64,000 nt of DNA from Luidia sarsii (taxonomy: Eukaryota > Echinodermata > Asteroidea > Paxillosida > Luidiidae): positions 11,982,536 to 12,046,535 of the forward strand of contig OX465112.1 of the NCBI GenBank assembly GCA_949987565.1. The letters are read 5' to 3'. The position numbers were made by a program, and so were the translations under genes. This document shows positions 33,401-64,000 of this stretch, piece after piece. Numbering within the stretch: the first letter of the stretch is position 1; every line of letters starts with the position of its first letter. Below the pieces are notes generated by a model. The model did no database searches and had not been told where the DNA came from. It saw only the letters and a program-made list of their open reading frames with translations.

Positions 33401-36375
33401 NNNNNNNNNNNNNNNNNNNNNNNNNNNNNNNNNNNNNNNNNNNNNNNNNNNNNNNNNNNNNNNNNNNNNNNNNNNNNNNNNNNNNNNNNNNNNNNNNNNN
33501 NNNNNNNNNNNNNNNNNNNNNNNNNNNNNNNNNNNNNNNNNNNNNNNNNNNNNNNNNNNNNNNNNNNNNNNNNNNNNNNNNNNNNNNNNNTCTCAGATCA
33601 GAAAACAGCCGAAATGGCAAGGACCCCTTGAAAAAAAATTGTTTTTTGACACAAAATTTTCATGATCAGATCTGCCTAAAAATTGTTCAGGGTACTTCTG
33701 GGGACCAGAAGAAAAATTCTAGGCAAATAACATTGTTAAAAGCATCAGGGGAAAATGATGAATTTTAAATTTTTTTGACCAACAATTTTCATTCTCAGAT
33801 CTGCCTGAAAATTGCGCCCGGTACACCTGGCGTCCAGTAAAACATATTTCTAGGCAAATTACATCGTTAAAAGCACCACGGAAAAAATGATTGTTCTGAT
33901 CCGAAAATGGCCGAAACGGCAAGGTTAAGCCTTGTAATTTGTGAATTTTTGACCCAAAATGTTCATTCTAAAGTCTGCTTCACAATTATTGAGGGGACTC
34001 CCGGGGACAAGTACAACATATTTCTAGGCAAATTACATCGTTAAAAAAAAATATTTTTCTGATCCGAAAATGGCTGAAATGGCAAGGCTAACTAACCCCT
34101 TGTCAAATTTTCATTTTTTGACCAACATTTTCATTATCAGATCTGCCTCAACATTGTTCAGGGTACACCTGAGGACCTATTTATAGGCAAATTACGTTGT
34201 TAAAAGCACCAGGGAATTTGTTTTATTTTTCTGATCCGAAAATGACCGAAATGGCAAGGCTAACTAACCCCTTGTCAATTTTTCATTTTTTGACCAAAAT
34301 TTTCATTATGAGATCTGCCTCAACATTGCTCACGGTACTCCTGGGGACCAGTAGAATATATTTCTAGGCAAATTGCATCGTTAAAAGCACCAGGGAAAAA
34401 ATGATTTTTCTGATCCGAAAATGACCGAAATGGCAAGGCTAAGTAACCCCTTGTCAAATTTACATTTTTGCACCCAAATTTTCATTCTCAGATCTGCCTG
34501 AAAATTACTCACGGTACTCTTGGAGACCAGTAGAATATATTTCTAGGCAAATTGCATCGTTAAAAGCACCAGGGAAAAAATGATTTTTCTGATCCGAAAA
34601 TGGCCGAAATGGCAAGGCAAAGTAACCCCTTATCAAATTTTCATTTTTTGACCAAAATTTTCATTCTCAGATCTGCCTGAAAATTGCTCACGGTACTCTT
34701 GCAGACCAGTAGAATATATTTCTAGGCAAATTGCATCGTTAAAAGCACCAGGGAAAAAGTGTGATTTTTCTGATCCGAGATTTTACGCAATTATAGAAAC
34801 AACGGAACCAAAGCTTGTTCACGACCTCCAAAACCCAGCCGTATACCTACCTACCCTGCGGAGTCACGAGTGGTATTCAAGCATGACAATACCATAACAA
34901 AATATACTCCGTTTGGTTCCGTTGGTCTTTTTTTATCGCAGACTGGAACGCCACATCCTTGAACCTGGAGGTTACCAACCCATACGAGCATACGAGTCTG
35001 GTCTTGCCGCTGGTCATCCAGTACCTGACCCCTCAGGTGGTGTCCTTCATCGGTCTGGGAGCCGTCTCGGCCGCCGTCATGTCCTCGGCGGACTCCTCCT
35101 TCCTATCGGCCAGCTCCATGTTCACTCAGAACATTTACAGACCGCTTTTCCGCCCAAAGGTATTTGGAAGAATAATAAGCCCCACCATCTGGGTCGCTCC
35201 TCTTCCATTTAGTGGTCAGTTTGCGCGTTAACCGTCATAGGTGTACTCAATATGTGGTGACGTCACAGCCGCGACCTGTTCGGCTTGACGCCATGCGAGG
35301 GTGACCTGAAAGTCTGCATTGTAATAACACTTTGTATTTGAATTTCAGGAAGTGTTTAGTTTTTATTAAAAATGAAACTATTTGGCGGCCTTTCCAAATA
35401 GTCAACTAGTCTTTGCCGAGGCGGGGCGCCAGTCAGAAGCATTCAACCATTTACTGTCGTATATCTCCAAGGATCATGCCTCCCGTTTTCATTCAGATGC
35501 AAACAACCAATTGCTGTAAACCTGGCTTACAGTAGTTCGGGATCACACAAAGTGGATGCAGCTTTTTCAATTTTGAATCAAAGAAATAAAGGACAAACTG
35601 ACTGTGAACTTCTGGACAATTTTGACAAATTAATGGCAAAGAAAACTGGGGACTTGAACCACGAGACCTCGTTGTTGTTGCGTACCAGCGCTCTTACTTT
35701 CTGAGCTATATCCAGCCCTTAGATGACAGCCTTCCAAAATAGTCGGGTAGTATTTGCCTTCTTTAGTCTTTTTTGTTTGTTTGTTTTGCTTTTTCTTTCC
35801 GGGACTCGGTCTTTACATCTCCTTCTGATTTTTCTCCACAGGCATCCCAGACAGAGCTTATCTGGGTGATTCGCCTGAGCATCGTGGGTGTGGGCATCAT
35901 AGCGACCGTCCTCGGCCTTCTGATCACCTCGGTCTACAGCCTCTTCGTCTTCTGCTCCGACTTCGTCTACGTGGTCCTCTTCCCCCAGCTCGTCTGCGTG
36001 GTCTACTTCTCCAAGTGCAACACCTACGGCTCCCTGTCCGGCTACATAGTCTCCCTGATCCTTCGCTTTGGGGGAGGGGACTCTCTCCTCGGCATCCCGC
36101 CTCTCATTAAATACCCCTTCTTCGACGAGACGGAAGGGCAGCTGTTCCCCTTCAAGACTCTGGCCATGACGTGCGGTTTCCTTACTATTCTCCTGGTCTC
36201 CTACCCGCTTGACTACCTTTTCAAGAGCGGCAAACTGGCCAAGAAGTACGACTTCTTCAAGTGCGTGGTCAACCTGTCCCTGCCCGAGGACGATGATTCA
36301 CTCGAGATGGACTCGGAGATGGAAGATGAGAAGAACAAGAACTACGCTCATATAAAACTTGAGGTGAAGGGTTGA
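16195..36375 (+). CDS. SLC5A7: High-affinity choline transporter (SLC5A7/CHT), complete 8-exon model
   Basis: Joining 16195-16360, 20479-20592, 21168-21323, 21808-21956, 22188-22313, 23863-24016, 34942-35159 and 35842-36375 gives 1617 nt, a 538-residue protein with every junction in phase and GT-AG at every intron. It belongs to the sodium/solute symporter family (SLC5). CHT couples sodium and chloride gradients to choline uptake at cholinergic terminals and is rate-limiting for acetylcholine synthesis. Recognised motifs include [44 protein letters not shown] and [15 protein letters not shown]. Human CHT is 580 aa; this protein is shorter mainly at the C-terminus. A conserved N-glycosylation sequon (NAT, residue 291) follows the sixth intron. 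The start is supported by a CACCATGG context. The family is near certain; orthology rather than paralogy is inferred. Confidence 0.95.
16459..18817. mobile_element. MITE copy expanded by an internal minisatellite
   Basis: The left end (TCTATTTCATAAAAGTTATAG) and right end (GTTTTGAAATAGAG) are inverted repeats matching the element at 7210-7466. The flanks of the internal array align with the single-copy element on both sides. The array therefore grew inside an already inserted MITE in intron 1 of the choline transporter. Confidence 0.7.
16635..18740. repeat. 24-bp minisatellite with higher-order repeats
   Basis: About 85-90 copies of a 24-bp unit (core CTTAGGAAGATTTTTCCATC) fill 2.1 kb of intron 1. 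Variant units recur in the same order. The block from about 16810 to 17400 is essentially identical to that 1080 bp further on (17890-18480), and a second offset of 420 bp relates 17041-17340 to 17461-17760. Such identity means recent segmental duplication within the array. Exact copy number in the genome is uncertain because assemblers collapse such arrays. Confidence 0.9.
18818..20478. other. Remainder of CHT intron 1
   Basis: No exon was recognised. A palindromic MITE lies at 19177-19369 (own entry). Otherwise this is AT-rich unique-looking sequence with short frames that match no family. The acceptor TTTATTTCAG lies immediately before 20479. Confidence 0.55.
19177..19369. mobile_element. 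Palindromic MITE in CHT intron 1
   Basis: The ends GGTTACCTACGGTGGTTTT and AAAACCACCGCAGTTACC are imperfect inverted repeats. The interior carries AACAAAATTNGTTGTTCCCTC-like direct repeats and a C-run. No coding capacity is seen. Confidence 0.6.
20479..20592 (+). CDS. SLC5A7: CHT exon 2
   Basis: Encodes residues 56-93 ([14 protein letters not shown] to YALSLML), the conserved substrate-path region of transmembrane segments 2-3. Flanked by TTTCAG and GTAAAC; ends in phase 1. Residue 85 is Val in the motif QAPVG, where human CHT has Ile89. Confidence 0.93.
   Translation, partial: RHGWEEVISTEQPNMFSNQVKGCYGRKLPWDTLSASC
21168..21323 (+). CDS. SLC5A7: CHT exon 3
   Basis: Encodes [20 protein letters not shown] through [10 protein letters not shown], matching the cytoplasmic loop and transmembrane segment 4 of CHT. 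Preceded by TTCACAG, followed by GTAAAT, phase 1 at both ends. Confidence 0.93.
21324..21807 (+). repeat. Almost all-pyrimidine intron 3 (TTC repeat)
   Basis: From about 21334 to 21765 the + strand is nearly pure C/T: about 370 bases of TTC/CTT repeats with interruptions, then CTCC-rich sequence, leading to the acceptor at 21807. The transcript of this 484-base intron is therefore a polypyrimidine run. The template strand is (GAA)n, a class of repeat known to form triplex DNA. No other content was seen. Confidence 0.9.
21808..21956 (+). CDS. SLC5A7: CHT exon 4
   Basis: Encodes [19 protein letters not shown] through [18 protein letters not shown], spanning transmembrane segments 4-5. It enters in phase 1 and leaves in phase 0 at GTAAGT. 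The acceptor is TGCTAG. Confidence 0.93.
22188..22313 (+). CDS. SLC5A7: CHT exon 5
   Basis: Encodes 42 residues, [13 protein letters not shown] through WIDSALLL, phase 0 at both ends. The variable extracellular loop is here and is shorter than in vertebrates; the flanking WISVPFA-like and WIDS motifs fit CHT. Confidence 0.92.
22372..22613. mobile_element. MITE in CHT intron 5 with AGGCTC-repeat ends
   Basis: Both ends are inverted copies of about 45 bases: GGCCGTTTACGAAATGAAGG followed by AGGCTC-type hexamers. The interior is unique and non-coding. Its hexamer equals the unit of the minisatellite at 42291-42985 (see findings). Confidence 0.75.
22614..23862. other. Rest of CHT intron 5
   Basis: No exon or RNA was recognised. 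The open frames here (for example on both strands around 23066-23378) match no family. The acceptor ATTGTCCGCAG precedes 23863. Confidence 0.55.
23863..24016 (+). CDS. SLC5A7: CHT exon 6
   Basis: Encodes [17 protein letters not shown] through LIGAVAAST, one of the most conserved CHT blocks (transmembrane segments 6-7). Phase 0 in, phase 1 out at GTAAGA. High GC relative to the surrounding introns. Confidence 0.94.
24017..24814. other. Proximal part of CHT intron 6
   Basis: Contains a compact hairpin at 24237-24294 (GGACTTAATTTTGTCAA and its complement) and a diverged repeat of the GCCGTGTTNCCGCTGGACTT segment at about 24385. These look like fragments of a small foldback element. No coding sequence. 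Confidence 0.5.
24815..25920 (+). repeat. tRNA-like tandem array, left arm
   Basis: Eight copies of a unit of about 150 bp, each with the motif CAAGGTTGCAGGTTCGATCC, a good Pol III B box in a T-arm-like context, preceded by a weaker A-box-like region (GCATGGCGTGTCGTGG). Between them lies AAACCCAACCTATAAGTATC spacer. The short in-frame peptides repeated along the array (WVSQGL) are by-products of the repeat. Possibly a tandemly amplified tRNA-derived SINE. Confidence 0.85.
25997..26223 (+). repeat. SINE with tRNA-like head and ATAAA tail, left-arm copy
   Basis: The head has GGCTAGAGGTTCAGTGGC (A-box-like) and GAGGGTTCGATCCCGGGTG (B box). It is followed by a CAGGCCTCCCCAGA-type internal tandem and ends in (ATAAA)n. 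The right-arm copy lies at 31306-31536 on the opposite strand. The SINE therefore inserted before the inverted duplication. Confidence 0.75.
26318..26392 (-). repeat. tRNA-like sequence, left-arm copy
   Basis: On the minus strand the segment begins GGACGTGTTGGTGTAGCGG (A box) and ends CCCGAGTTCGAGTCCTGG (B box), about 72 bases apart. No confident anticodon was read. Its partner in the right arm is at about 31140-31214 on the plus strand. It could be a tRNA pseudogene or a second SINE head. Confidence 0.5.
27304..28352. repeat. Left-arm-specific insertion bounded by direct repeats
   Basis: This roughly 1 kb has no counterpart at the matching point of the right arm. Two direct repeats sit near its ends: AATCAGCAAGCGGTGCACGA at about 27401 and 28259, each followed by GGAGGGACAGGCACATTG. 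The layout suggests insertion of an element or unequal recombination. No coding sequence was recognised. Confidence 0.6.
28736..29744. other. Loop region of the giant inverted repeat
   Basis: Unpaired centre of the foldback. Most of it is a TTAA-flanked MITE (28987-29690, own entry). The remaining edges still show short pairing (CTACGAGTGGTAG) to each other. No gene was found. Confidence 0.6.
28987..29690. mobile_element. piggyBac-like MITE in the loop
   Basis: The left end reads TTAA-CCCTTTAAACTCAGCCC and the right end GGGCCTGGGTTTAAAGGG followed by TTTTAA. The CCC..GGG inverted termini next to TTAA are typical of piggyBac-superfamily insertions, although two extra T bases precede the right TTAA. 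About 700 bases with no transposase. It appears to have inserted in the centre of the inverted repeat after the arms formed. Confidence 0.65.
31140..31214 (+). repeat. tRNA-like sequence, right-arm copy
   Basis: Inverted partner of 26318-26392, with GGACGTGTTGGTGTAGCGG and CCCGAGTTCGAGTCCTGG. The two copies differ at several positions in the anticodon-arm region. Confidence 0.5.
31306..31536 (-). repeat. SINE with tRNA-like head, right-arm copy
   Basis: Inverted partner of 25997-26223, including the ATAAA tail and the CCTCCCCAGA tandem. Differences from the left copy are point changes, including one in the B-box flank (GCGGGTTCGATCC). Confidence 0.75.
31610..33390 (-). repeat. tRNA-like tandem array, right arm
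   Basis: Twelve visible copies of the same unit of about 150 bp as the left arm, in the opposite orientation (GGATCGAACCTGCAACCTTG on the plus strand). A higher-order pattern is visible: a two-unit block of about 301 bp recurs at 32240-32960. The array runs into the N gap and so is incomplete. Confidence 0.85.
33391..33590. other. Assembly gap (200 N)
   Basis: Exactly 200 unknown bases separate the tRNA-like array from the 179-bp satellite. This is likely a fixed-size placeholder between contigs, so the true distance is unknown. Confidence 0.99.
33591..34790 (+). repeat. Satellite of about 179-bp units in CHT intron 6
   Basis: About seven units with the recurring motifs TCTGATCCGAAAATGGCCG, TCTCAGATCTGCCTGAAAAT and TTCTAGGCAAATTGCATCG. 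The spacing of TCTGATCC is 163, 171, 180, 179 and 179 bases going rightward, so the distal units are the most regular. The array starts at the gap and ends 150 bases before exon 7. Confidence 0.85.
34942..35159 (+). CDS. SLC5A7: CHT exon 7
   Basis: Completes the D of DWNATS, then runs through [15 protein letters not shown] to [10 protein letters not shown]. It carries the sequon at residue 291 and the most conserved helix of the family. Acceptor TTATCGCAG, donor GTATTT, phase 0 out. Confidence 0.94.
35395..35730 (-). repeat. tRNA-derived SINE D in CHT intron 7
   Basis: The tRNA-like head is on the minus strand at about 35640-35718 (CTGAGCTATATCCAGCCC and GGGGACTTGAACCACGAGAC on plus). The body includes AAAGTGGATGCAGCTTTTTC and CTAGTCTTTGCCG. 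The same body occurs at 36780-36960 and 45920-46105, which defines a family. Confidence 0.7.
35842..36375 (+). CDS. SLC5A7: CHT exon 8 (C-terminal, stop)
   Basis: Encodes 177 residues from [14 protein letters not shown] to the stop at 36373. It contains the last transmembrane helices ([26 protein letters not shown]) and a short acidic tail ([16 protein letters not shown]) ending HIKLEVKG. Human CHT continues beyond the matching NIKLDEL position with a dileucine-like internalisation signal and about 40 more residues; these are absent here. Confidence 0.95.
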   Translation, partial: ASQTELIWVIRLSIVGVGIIATVLGLLITSVYSLFVFCSDFVYVVLFPQLVCVVYFSKCNTYGSLSGYIVSLILRFGGGDSLLGIPPLIKYPFFDETEGQLFPFKTLAMTCGFLTILLVSYPLDYLFKSGKLAKKYDFFKCVVNLSLPEDDDSLEMDSEMEDEKNKNYAHIKLEVKG

Positions 36376-37432
36376 TGAGGTCAGAGAGGGTTAATAAGCA
36401 CTGTATGGGAGCAACCTCTCATTTCCCCCAAGTTTTTTTGATGCCAGTCACGATGCACTTGGTTCAGGCTCGTGTAGATTGCACGGTGTGGCTTCCCTAT
36501 ACCCCAATGTGGAAATAGGCACAATTCAACAAGGTACCAGACTATTCATTCAGCTGCGGTTTGGTCTGTACACACTGGAAAGACGTTTATATTCTTGATA
36601 TATTGAAAGCTATTTCATTTGTCTCTTGGGAACTTTGTAATGAATTGGGGGTTTTCTATTGAATTTATTTGTTGACAAATTTGTTGAGAAATTTTACTGC
36701 ACCGGGACTTGAACCCGAGACCTCTGTTTTCTTCCATCTGAGCTATCCAGCCCTTAGATGCTGGCCTTCCTATAGTAATAGTCAACTAGTCTTTGCCGGG
36801 GTGGCGCCAGTCAGAAGCAATTCAACCATTAACTGCCGTATATCTCCAGGGATCACCCCCCCCCCGCTTTCATTCAGATGCAAATAACAAATTTTAAACC
36901 TGGCTACGGCAGCTCGAGAATCACACGGAGTGGATGCAGCTTTTTCAATTCAATTCAAGTTTGACTTGTACAGTATTTCTTTTTATCAGATTTTGATTCC
37001 GTGTATTTTTATTCAATGTTGCAATGTTGCACTTCATGTGCAGTTGATTCGATATTTTTAATAAACCAAAATAATACGAAGAATATTGCAACAACAAAAA
37101 TGGAGGGAATCAAGATGGCTTTTACGGTACTAGGGTGATTACGGGCATAATTAATTCCTCAGGTGCGTATGACCATGAATGAGACCATGATTGATAGCCA
37201 ATTTATTTCCGAACAAGCGATTATTATTATGGTGAGAGTAGCAGGGTAAGGTGGTATAGTGAACTATATATGTCTTTTTTTAAAATCATTATTAAATCAT
37301 TAAATGTATTTACATAATGACAGGTGGTCGCTTGATTGGTTTCTTAAATTGTCTGTGTACATTTTACAGAATTCTGTTCCCGCGCCCAAACTGGGAGAAC
37401 GAGCTTTGAAACAAACGAATGTGCGCTTTATG
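36376..37432. other. CHT 3' UTR and flank
   Basis: Includes a SINE D copy at 36690-36960 in antisense and an AATAAA at 37060-37065, the best candidate poly(A) signal seen. No gene. The 3' end of the transcript is inferred only. Confidence 0.5.
36690..36960 (-). repeat. tRNA-derived SINE D in the CHT 3' UTR
   Basis: CTGAGCTATCCAGCCC and CCGGGACTTGAACCCGAGAC on the plus strand mark the antisense tRNA head. The body matches 35393-35590. If the AATAAA near 37060 is used, this SINE lies inside the 3' UTR in antisense orientation. Confidence 0.7.
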
Positions 37433-37660
37433 TTAAAGCCCTACACGGCATAGGTCGAGGTCAAAGAATAGCATCCATATACGTTGTCTGATCCAACATG
37501 CATGATATAGCACACCTGTGAAAATTTCAGCTCAATTCGCCAACCGAGTCTCGAGAAAATCGTGAAAACCGCTTCATTTGTTTCGCGAAAATGCAGCATT
37601 CAACGCCGTACTGTTCCGAAAAATAGTTTAGATCTCGGTAAGACGTTAACTATTTCTTTT
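37433..37660. mobile_element. Fragment related to the TTAA MITE at 58649-59019
   Basis: Starts TTAA-AGCCCTACACGGCATAGG and continues in inverted alignment with the right half of the element at 58649-59019 (GCATCCATA, GTCTGATCCAACATG, GAAAATTTCAGCTCAAT). The other terminus was not found, so it is a fragment or part of a larger relative. Confidence 0.65.
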
Positions 37661-37749
37661 ACTCGTTTCCCCAAAAATACAACATTAGGTAGAAATACTT
37701 CAGTGAGAGGTTTCTACTATAACCATCTTCAAACTATTTAAGTTTCATG

Positions 37750-39060
37750 TAAATCTGTGAACATTTCTGTTTTTCGATTTTACCAATCAATATCTTTGAG
37801 TGACAGAAAAACAGACACAACTGCGGTTTCTGGGGCCAAGCAAAAAACACTGTTGCTAGTTCTTTTCCTTTACAGAACGAGCTTCGAAACGAGAGTAAAA
37901 ACAACTTTTGAGTGTGGCAAAAGTCATGTGTTTAGCGGGTGACAAAAACAGACGAAACCGTGGTTTACGACCCGCTACACAAATTACGCTTCTGCGGATA
38001 GAATGTGCACAAACGAGGGGGGAACTGACGGGACTTATTGCGCGTACAAATGACCTAGGAAACATTGATATGGAGTATTTTGTGATATTGTAAACTGTGT
38101 CTTTGTACGCAGGAAGTGGATTACAAAAATCAACGAAACGGCGGTTTACATATGGCCATATGGGCTAGCCACGCAATGCTACACAAGAACAATGAGGACG
38201 ATGGCCACCACAACCGCAAACGTGAATTCATGACTTTTTTCAGGAAAAATCGATCTTTTTTCTCATGCAACTGATAACACAGAAAAACAGACGAAACAGC
38301 GATTTACGGGCAGCAAAAATACCAACCGCTTCCGCGCGTGGAATGTGCACAAACGAACGAGGGCCACTCGCGAACGGAATGAGCCAGGAAACATTGATAT
38401 GGCATCTTTTTGTAAAGTCAATTTTATACACGTTTAGAGTTTCAGAAAAACAGACGAAACAGCGGTATATGGGCGGCGTAATACCACAACACGTAAAATG
38501 ATCAATTGCATACAAACGAGTTGCAGCAGCGAGGGGTAACCAACACGTCTGGAAACACGAATATGGGGCTTTTTGTTTAAGGAAAAATCGATCTTTTCTA
38601 ACGCGACTTCGGGACAGACAAAACTGACGAATCAGTGCTTTGCGAGCAGCGAAACAACACGCGTAGAACGTGCACATATGAATGAGGGACTTTCGCGTAC
38701 GGAAAGACCCAGGAAACACAGATATGGAGCTTTTTGTAACATTGTAAATTTGTATGTTTTGTGCCATGTGGGCCACGCAATGTCATCTAAAAATTTCACA
38801 AAAACGAACTGCATAAACCCACTCCGCAAGTCTGGATAAATCGATACAATAACCATGGAGGTGTTTTTGTGTTCCAGAAAAACTCGATTTTAATTATTTT
38901 GTGTCTCAGGTGTCAGACCCGGCTGGACAGAAAAACAGACGAAACAGCGGTTTACGGGCGCGTAATAACGTTGGAAATTTCACAAAAAAAGGGTTGCAGT
39001 CAGGAAACATGGATACGCAACTTTTTGTGAAAAGCACAAGCAATTTGGTTTGTGTGTGTG
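37750..39060. repeat. Degenerate satellite of about 165-bp units
   Basis: About seven diverged units share AAAAACAGACGAAACAGCGG, then GAATGTGCACAAACGAG, then AGGAAACATTGATATGG. Unit spacing varies (150-185 bases). Short frames on both strands across this array are unlikely to be genes. It lies between the two convergent genes. Confidence 0.75.
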
Positions 39061-40731
39061 TTTGACAGAAAAAAACCCAGCCGTGCAGTAAAAAATACCA
39101 TCTGCTTCCATCAGCAACGAATTTGAACTCGCGGATGAGGGATTCCTTGATTTTAAAACGACAGTGTTTACACAATTATAGACGTTTTTGTTTGCACACA
39201 CAATGAAAATGAGTTTATTAATATAATAATGACAGAATTATCCATAATCAAGAACTACAGAAGGAAAAAGTGAAATTCAAATACTTACATTCATAAAATC
39301 ATCATATTCATCACACTTTTTGAAAATGTTAACAAAGACCTAACTAAGATGAGACTTAACTATTTCTGATAATACTTAGGCCATGTCATGTGTTGATTTC
39401 AGCTGGAAAATTACATATAATTATCTATATAGCTTGTTGGCTTCGATAGATAGACTTGTGTAAATGAAGCATTATCTAAACACACACACACACACACACA
39501 CACACCCTTACACGCGTATACTTGTGGGGTATTCCATTTGTTCTCGTGTACAAAAAAAACACTCCCAGAAAAGCCTAATTCAAATCGCTCCCTTTCGAAC
39601 CAGAATCACTTTCCTAGGCTGAAATTTTCTAGCGAACGTCCCTTATATAATATATTATAGTTCTATTTGCGACAGATAAACATACCTCGGAAATTCCTCC
39701 TTTTTGAGTTAATTCCAAATAACCAGTTTCGTGAAAACCTGATGGGGTACCAAAAATGTACCCCACAAGGAGCGGTCCTATTGTTCTGAGTACCCACCCA
39801 TTTTTCCGGTACCCCACAACCCACCTTATGTGCGCCAACACACCTACAGGGATTGCCAGTACTGGGGTATCCACTTGCTTGTGGCTTCCATAAACTTGTG
39901 TATAAACTGAAGCCTCAGCCAAAGGCACAAATACACATCTACAGAGATTGTCATTATCTGCTAGCTTGTGGCTTCCATAGATTTGTGTGTTAACTGAAGC
40001 CGTAGCCAAACACACAAGGCAATGGGGTTGTATCAGTAGACTAGTGCGTAAACGGGAGACATAATAGCCAGCTGATCCATTTTGACATAACCTAATTACA
40101 ATCAATCCACCATGAGACACTACGGTAAAATATAGAAAACCAATGCCCATGTACACGTGTTGTTTCTGAAATCGTGGAGCAGGAAAGCTAGCTATTAAAT
40201 GTAAAGACTCGTTTCCCTTTTTTTTAATGAGTCCTATTTGCTATAAAGCACACACAATATCACAAAGATGGCTTTATTAAGTTTCCTTGCCAATTACCCT
40301 ATTTTATCTGGCAAAATCACATTGTATCTAAAACAAAGAAAAAATGATTCAGTGTGATTTCTGCAATAGCAGTTTGTGACAAATCTGCTCAGATTTGATG
40401 GTTTATAGGACACTGGTGAAGTTGTAGTCTCAGTGCAAATATTGGTTCCGGAGTGTGTGGTCCCACATTAGGGGGAATTTCACACACAAGACTTATGATT
40501 CATTGGAACTCAACTTACAATGACTGTACATGGGTTATCAACCATTGTACTCACGATAGAATCAATAGTTTCTTGGCATCGCACACGGCTAGTCTAATAT
40601 AATGATTGGTTGTAAGTTACGATGAGTATTATGACACCGACCACAGGGGAGATTAGGTCCTCATTACAGATGCTGTCAATTTTCAATCACGTACCGGTAG
40701 TCAGTGTCATGGTTGATGTAGATGTTCCGCT
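39061..40731. other. Intergenic stretch and 3' flank of the fibrocystin-L gene
   Basis: A CA microsatellite lies at 39481-39506. The segment 39510-39780 matches 10930-11180. 39860-40010 contains an internal duplication (GCTTGTGGCTTCCATA), which explains the 175-residue open frame on the minus strand. A minus-strand AATAAA (TTTATT at 40273-40278) lies about 455 bases past the fibrocystin-L stop and may be its poly(A) signal. Confidence 0.5.

Positions 40732-64000
<23,269 letters not shown>

Noticed and set aside
39629..40156. 175-codon minus-strand frame
   Set aside because: Spans an internal duplication and a dispersed repeat; no recognised family.

Overview
This window is nuclear DNA of an animal. 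It has spliced genes with GC-richer exons in AT-rich, repeat-laden introns, tRNA-derived SINEs, hairpin MITEs and minisatellites. The two recognisable genes are bilaterian and the texture resembles a marine invertebrate deuterostome such as an echinoderm or hemichordate. That placement is inference; the sequence alone does not fix the species.

Layout. 1-16194 has no confident complete gene. It holds degenerate THAP zinc-finger exons (1316-1395 and about 5154-5241), several hairpin MITEs, a tRNA-like SINE and two copies of an element with a telomere-like interior. 16195-36375 (+) is a complete eight-exon coding model for a high-affinity choline transporter (SLC5A7/CHT family, 538 aa); every intron phase joins. 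Its introns hold a 2.1 kb minisatellite, an almost all-pyrimidine intron, a roughly 8.6 kb inverted repeat with tRNA-like tandem arrays at both outer ends, a 200-base N gap and a satellite of about 179 bp units. 36376-40731 is the tail-to-tail intergenic region with a degenerate satellite of about 165 bp units. 40732-64000 (-) is the 3' part of a fibrocystin-L (PKHD1L1-like) gene: 19 exons, about 1,376 codons, 5' end outside the window.

How the genes work. The choline transporter would supply choline for acetylcholine synthesis at nerve endings. The fibrocystin-L protein is a giant single-pass surface protein. Here its transmembrane exon is followed by four more phase-compatible exons, encoding an acidic linker, a possible ubiquitin-like fold and a MYND-type zinc finger. 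From memory, vertebrate fibrocystin-L has only a very short cytoplasmic tail, so this intracellular module is the most interesting protein-level lead.

A second theme is repeat birth: at least three minisatellites here appear to have grown out of terminal or hairpin sequences of MITE-like elements. A third is a family of short palindromic repeats carrying hammerhead-ribozyme-like core motifs.
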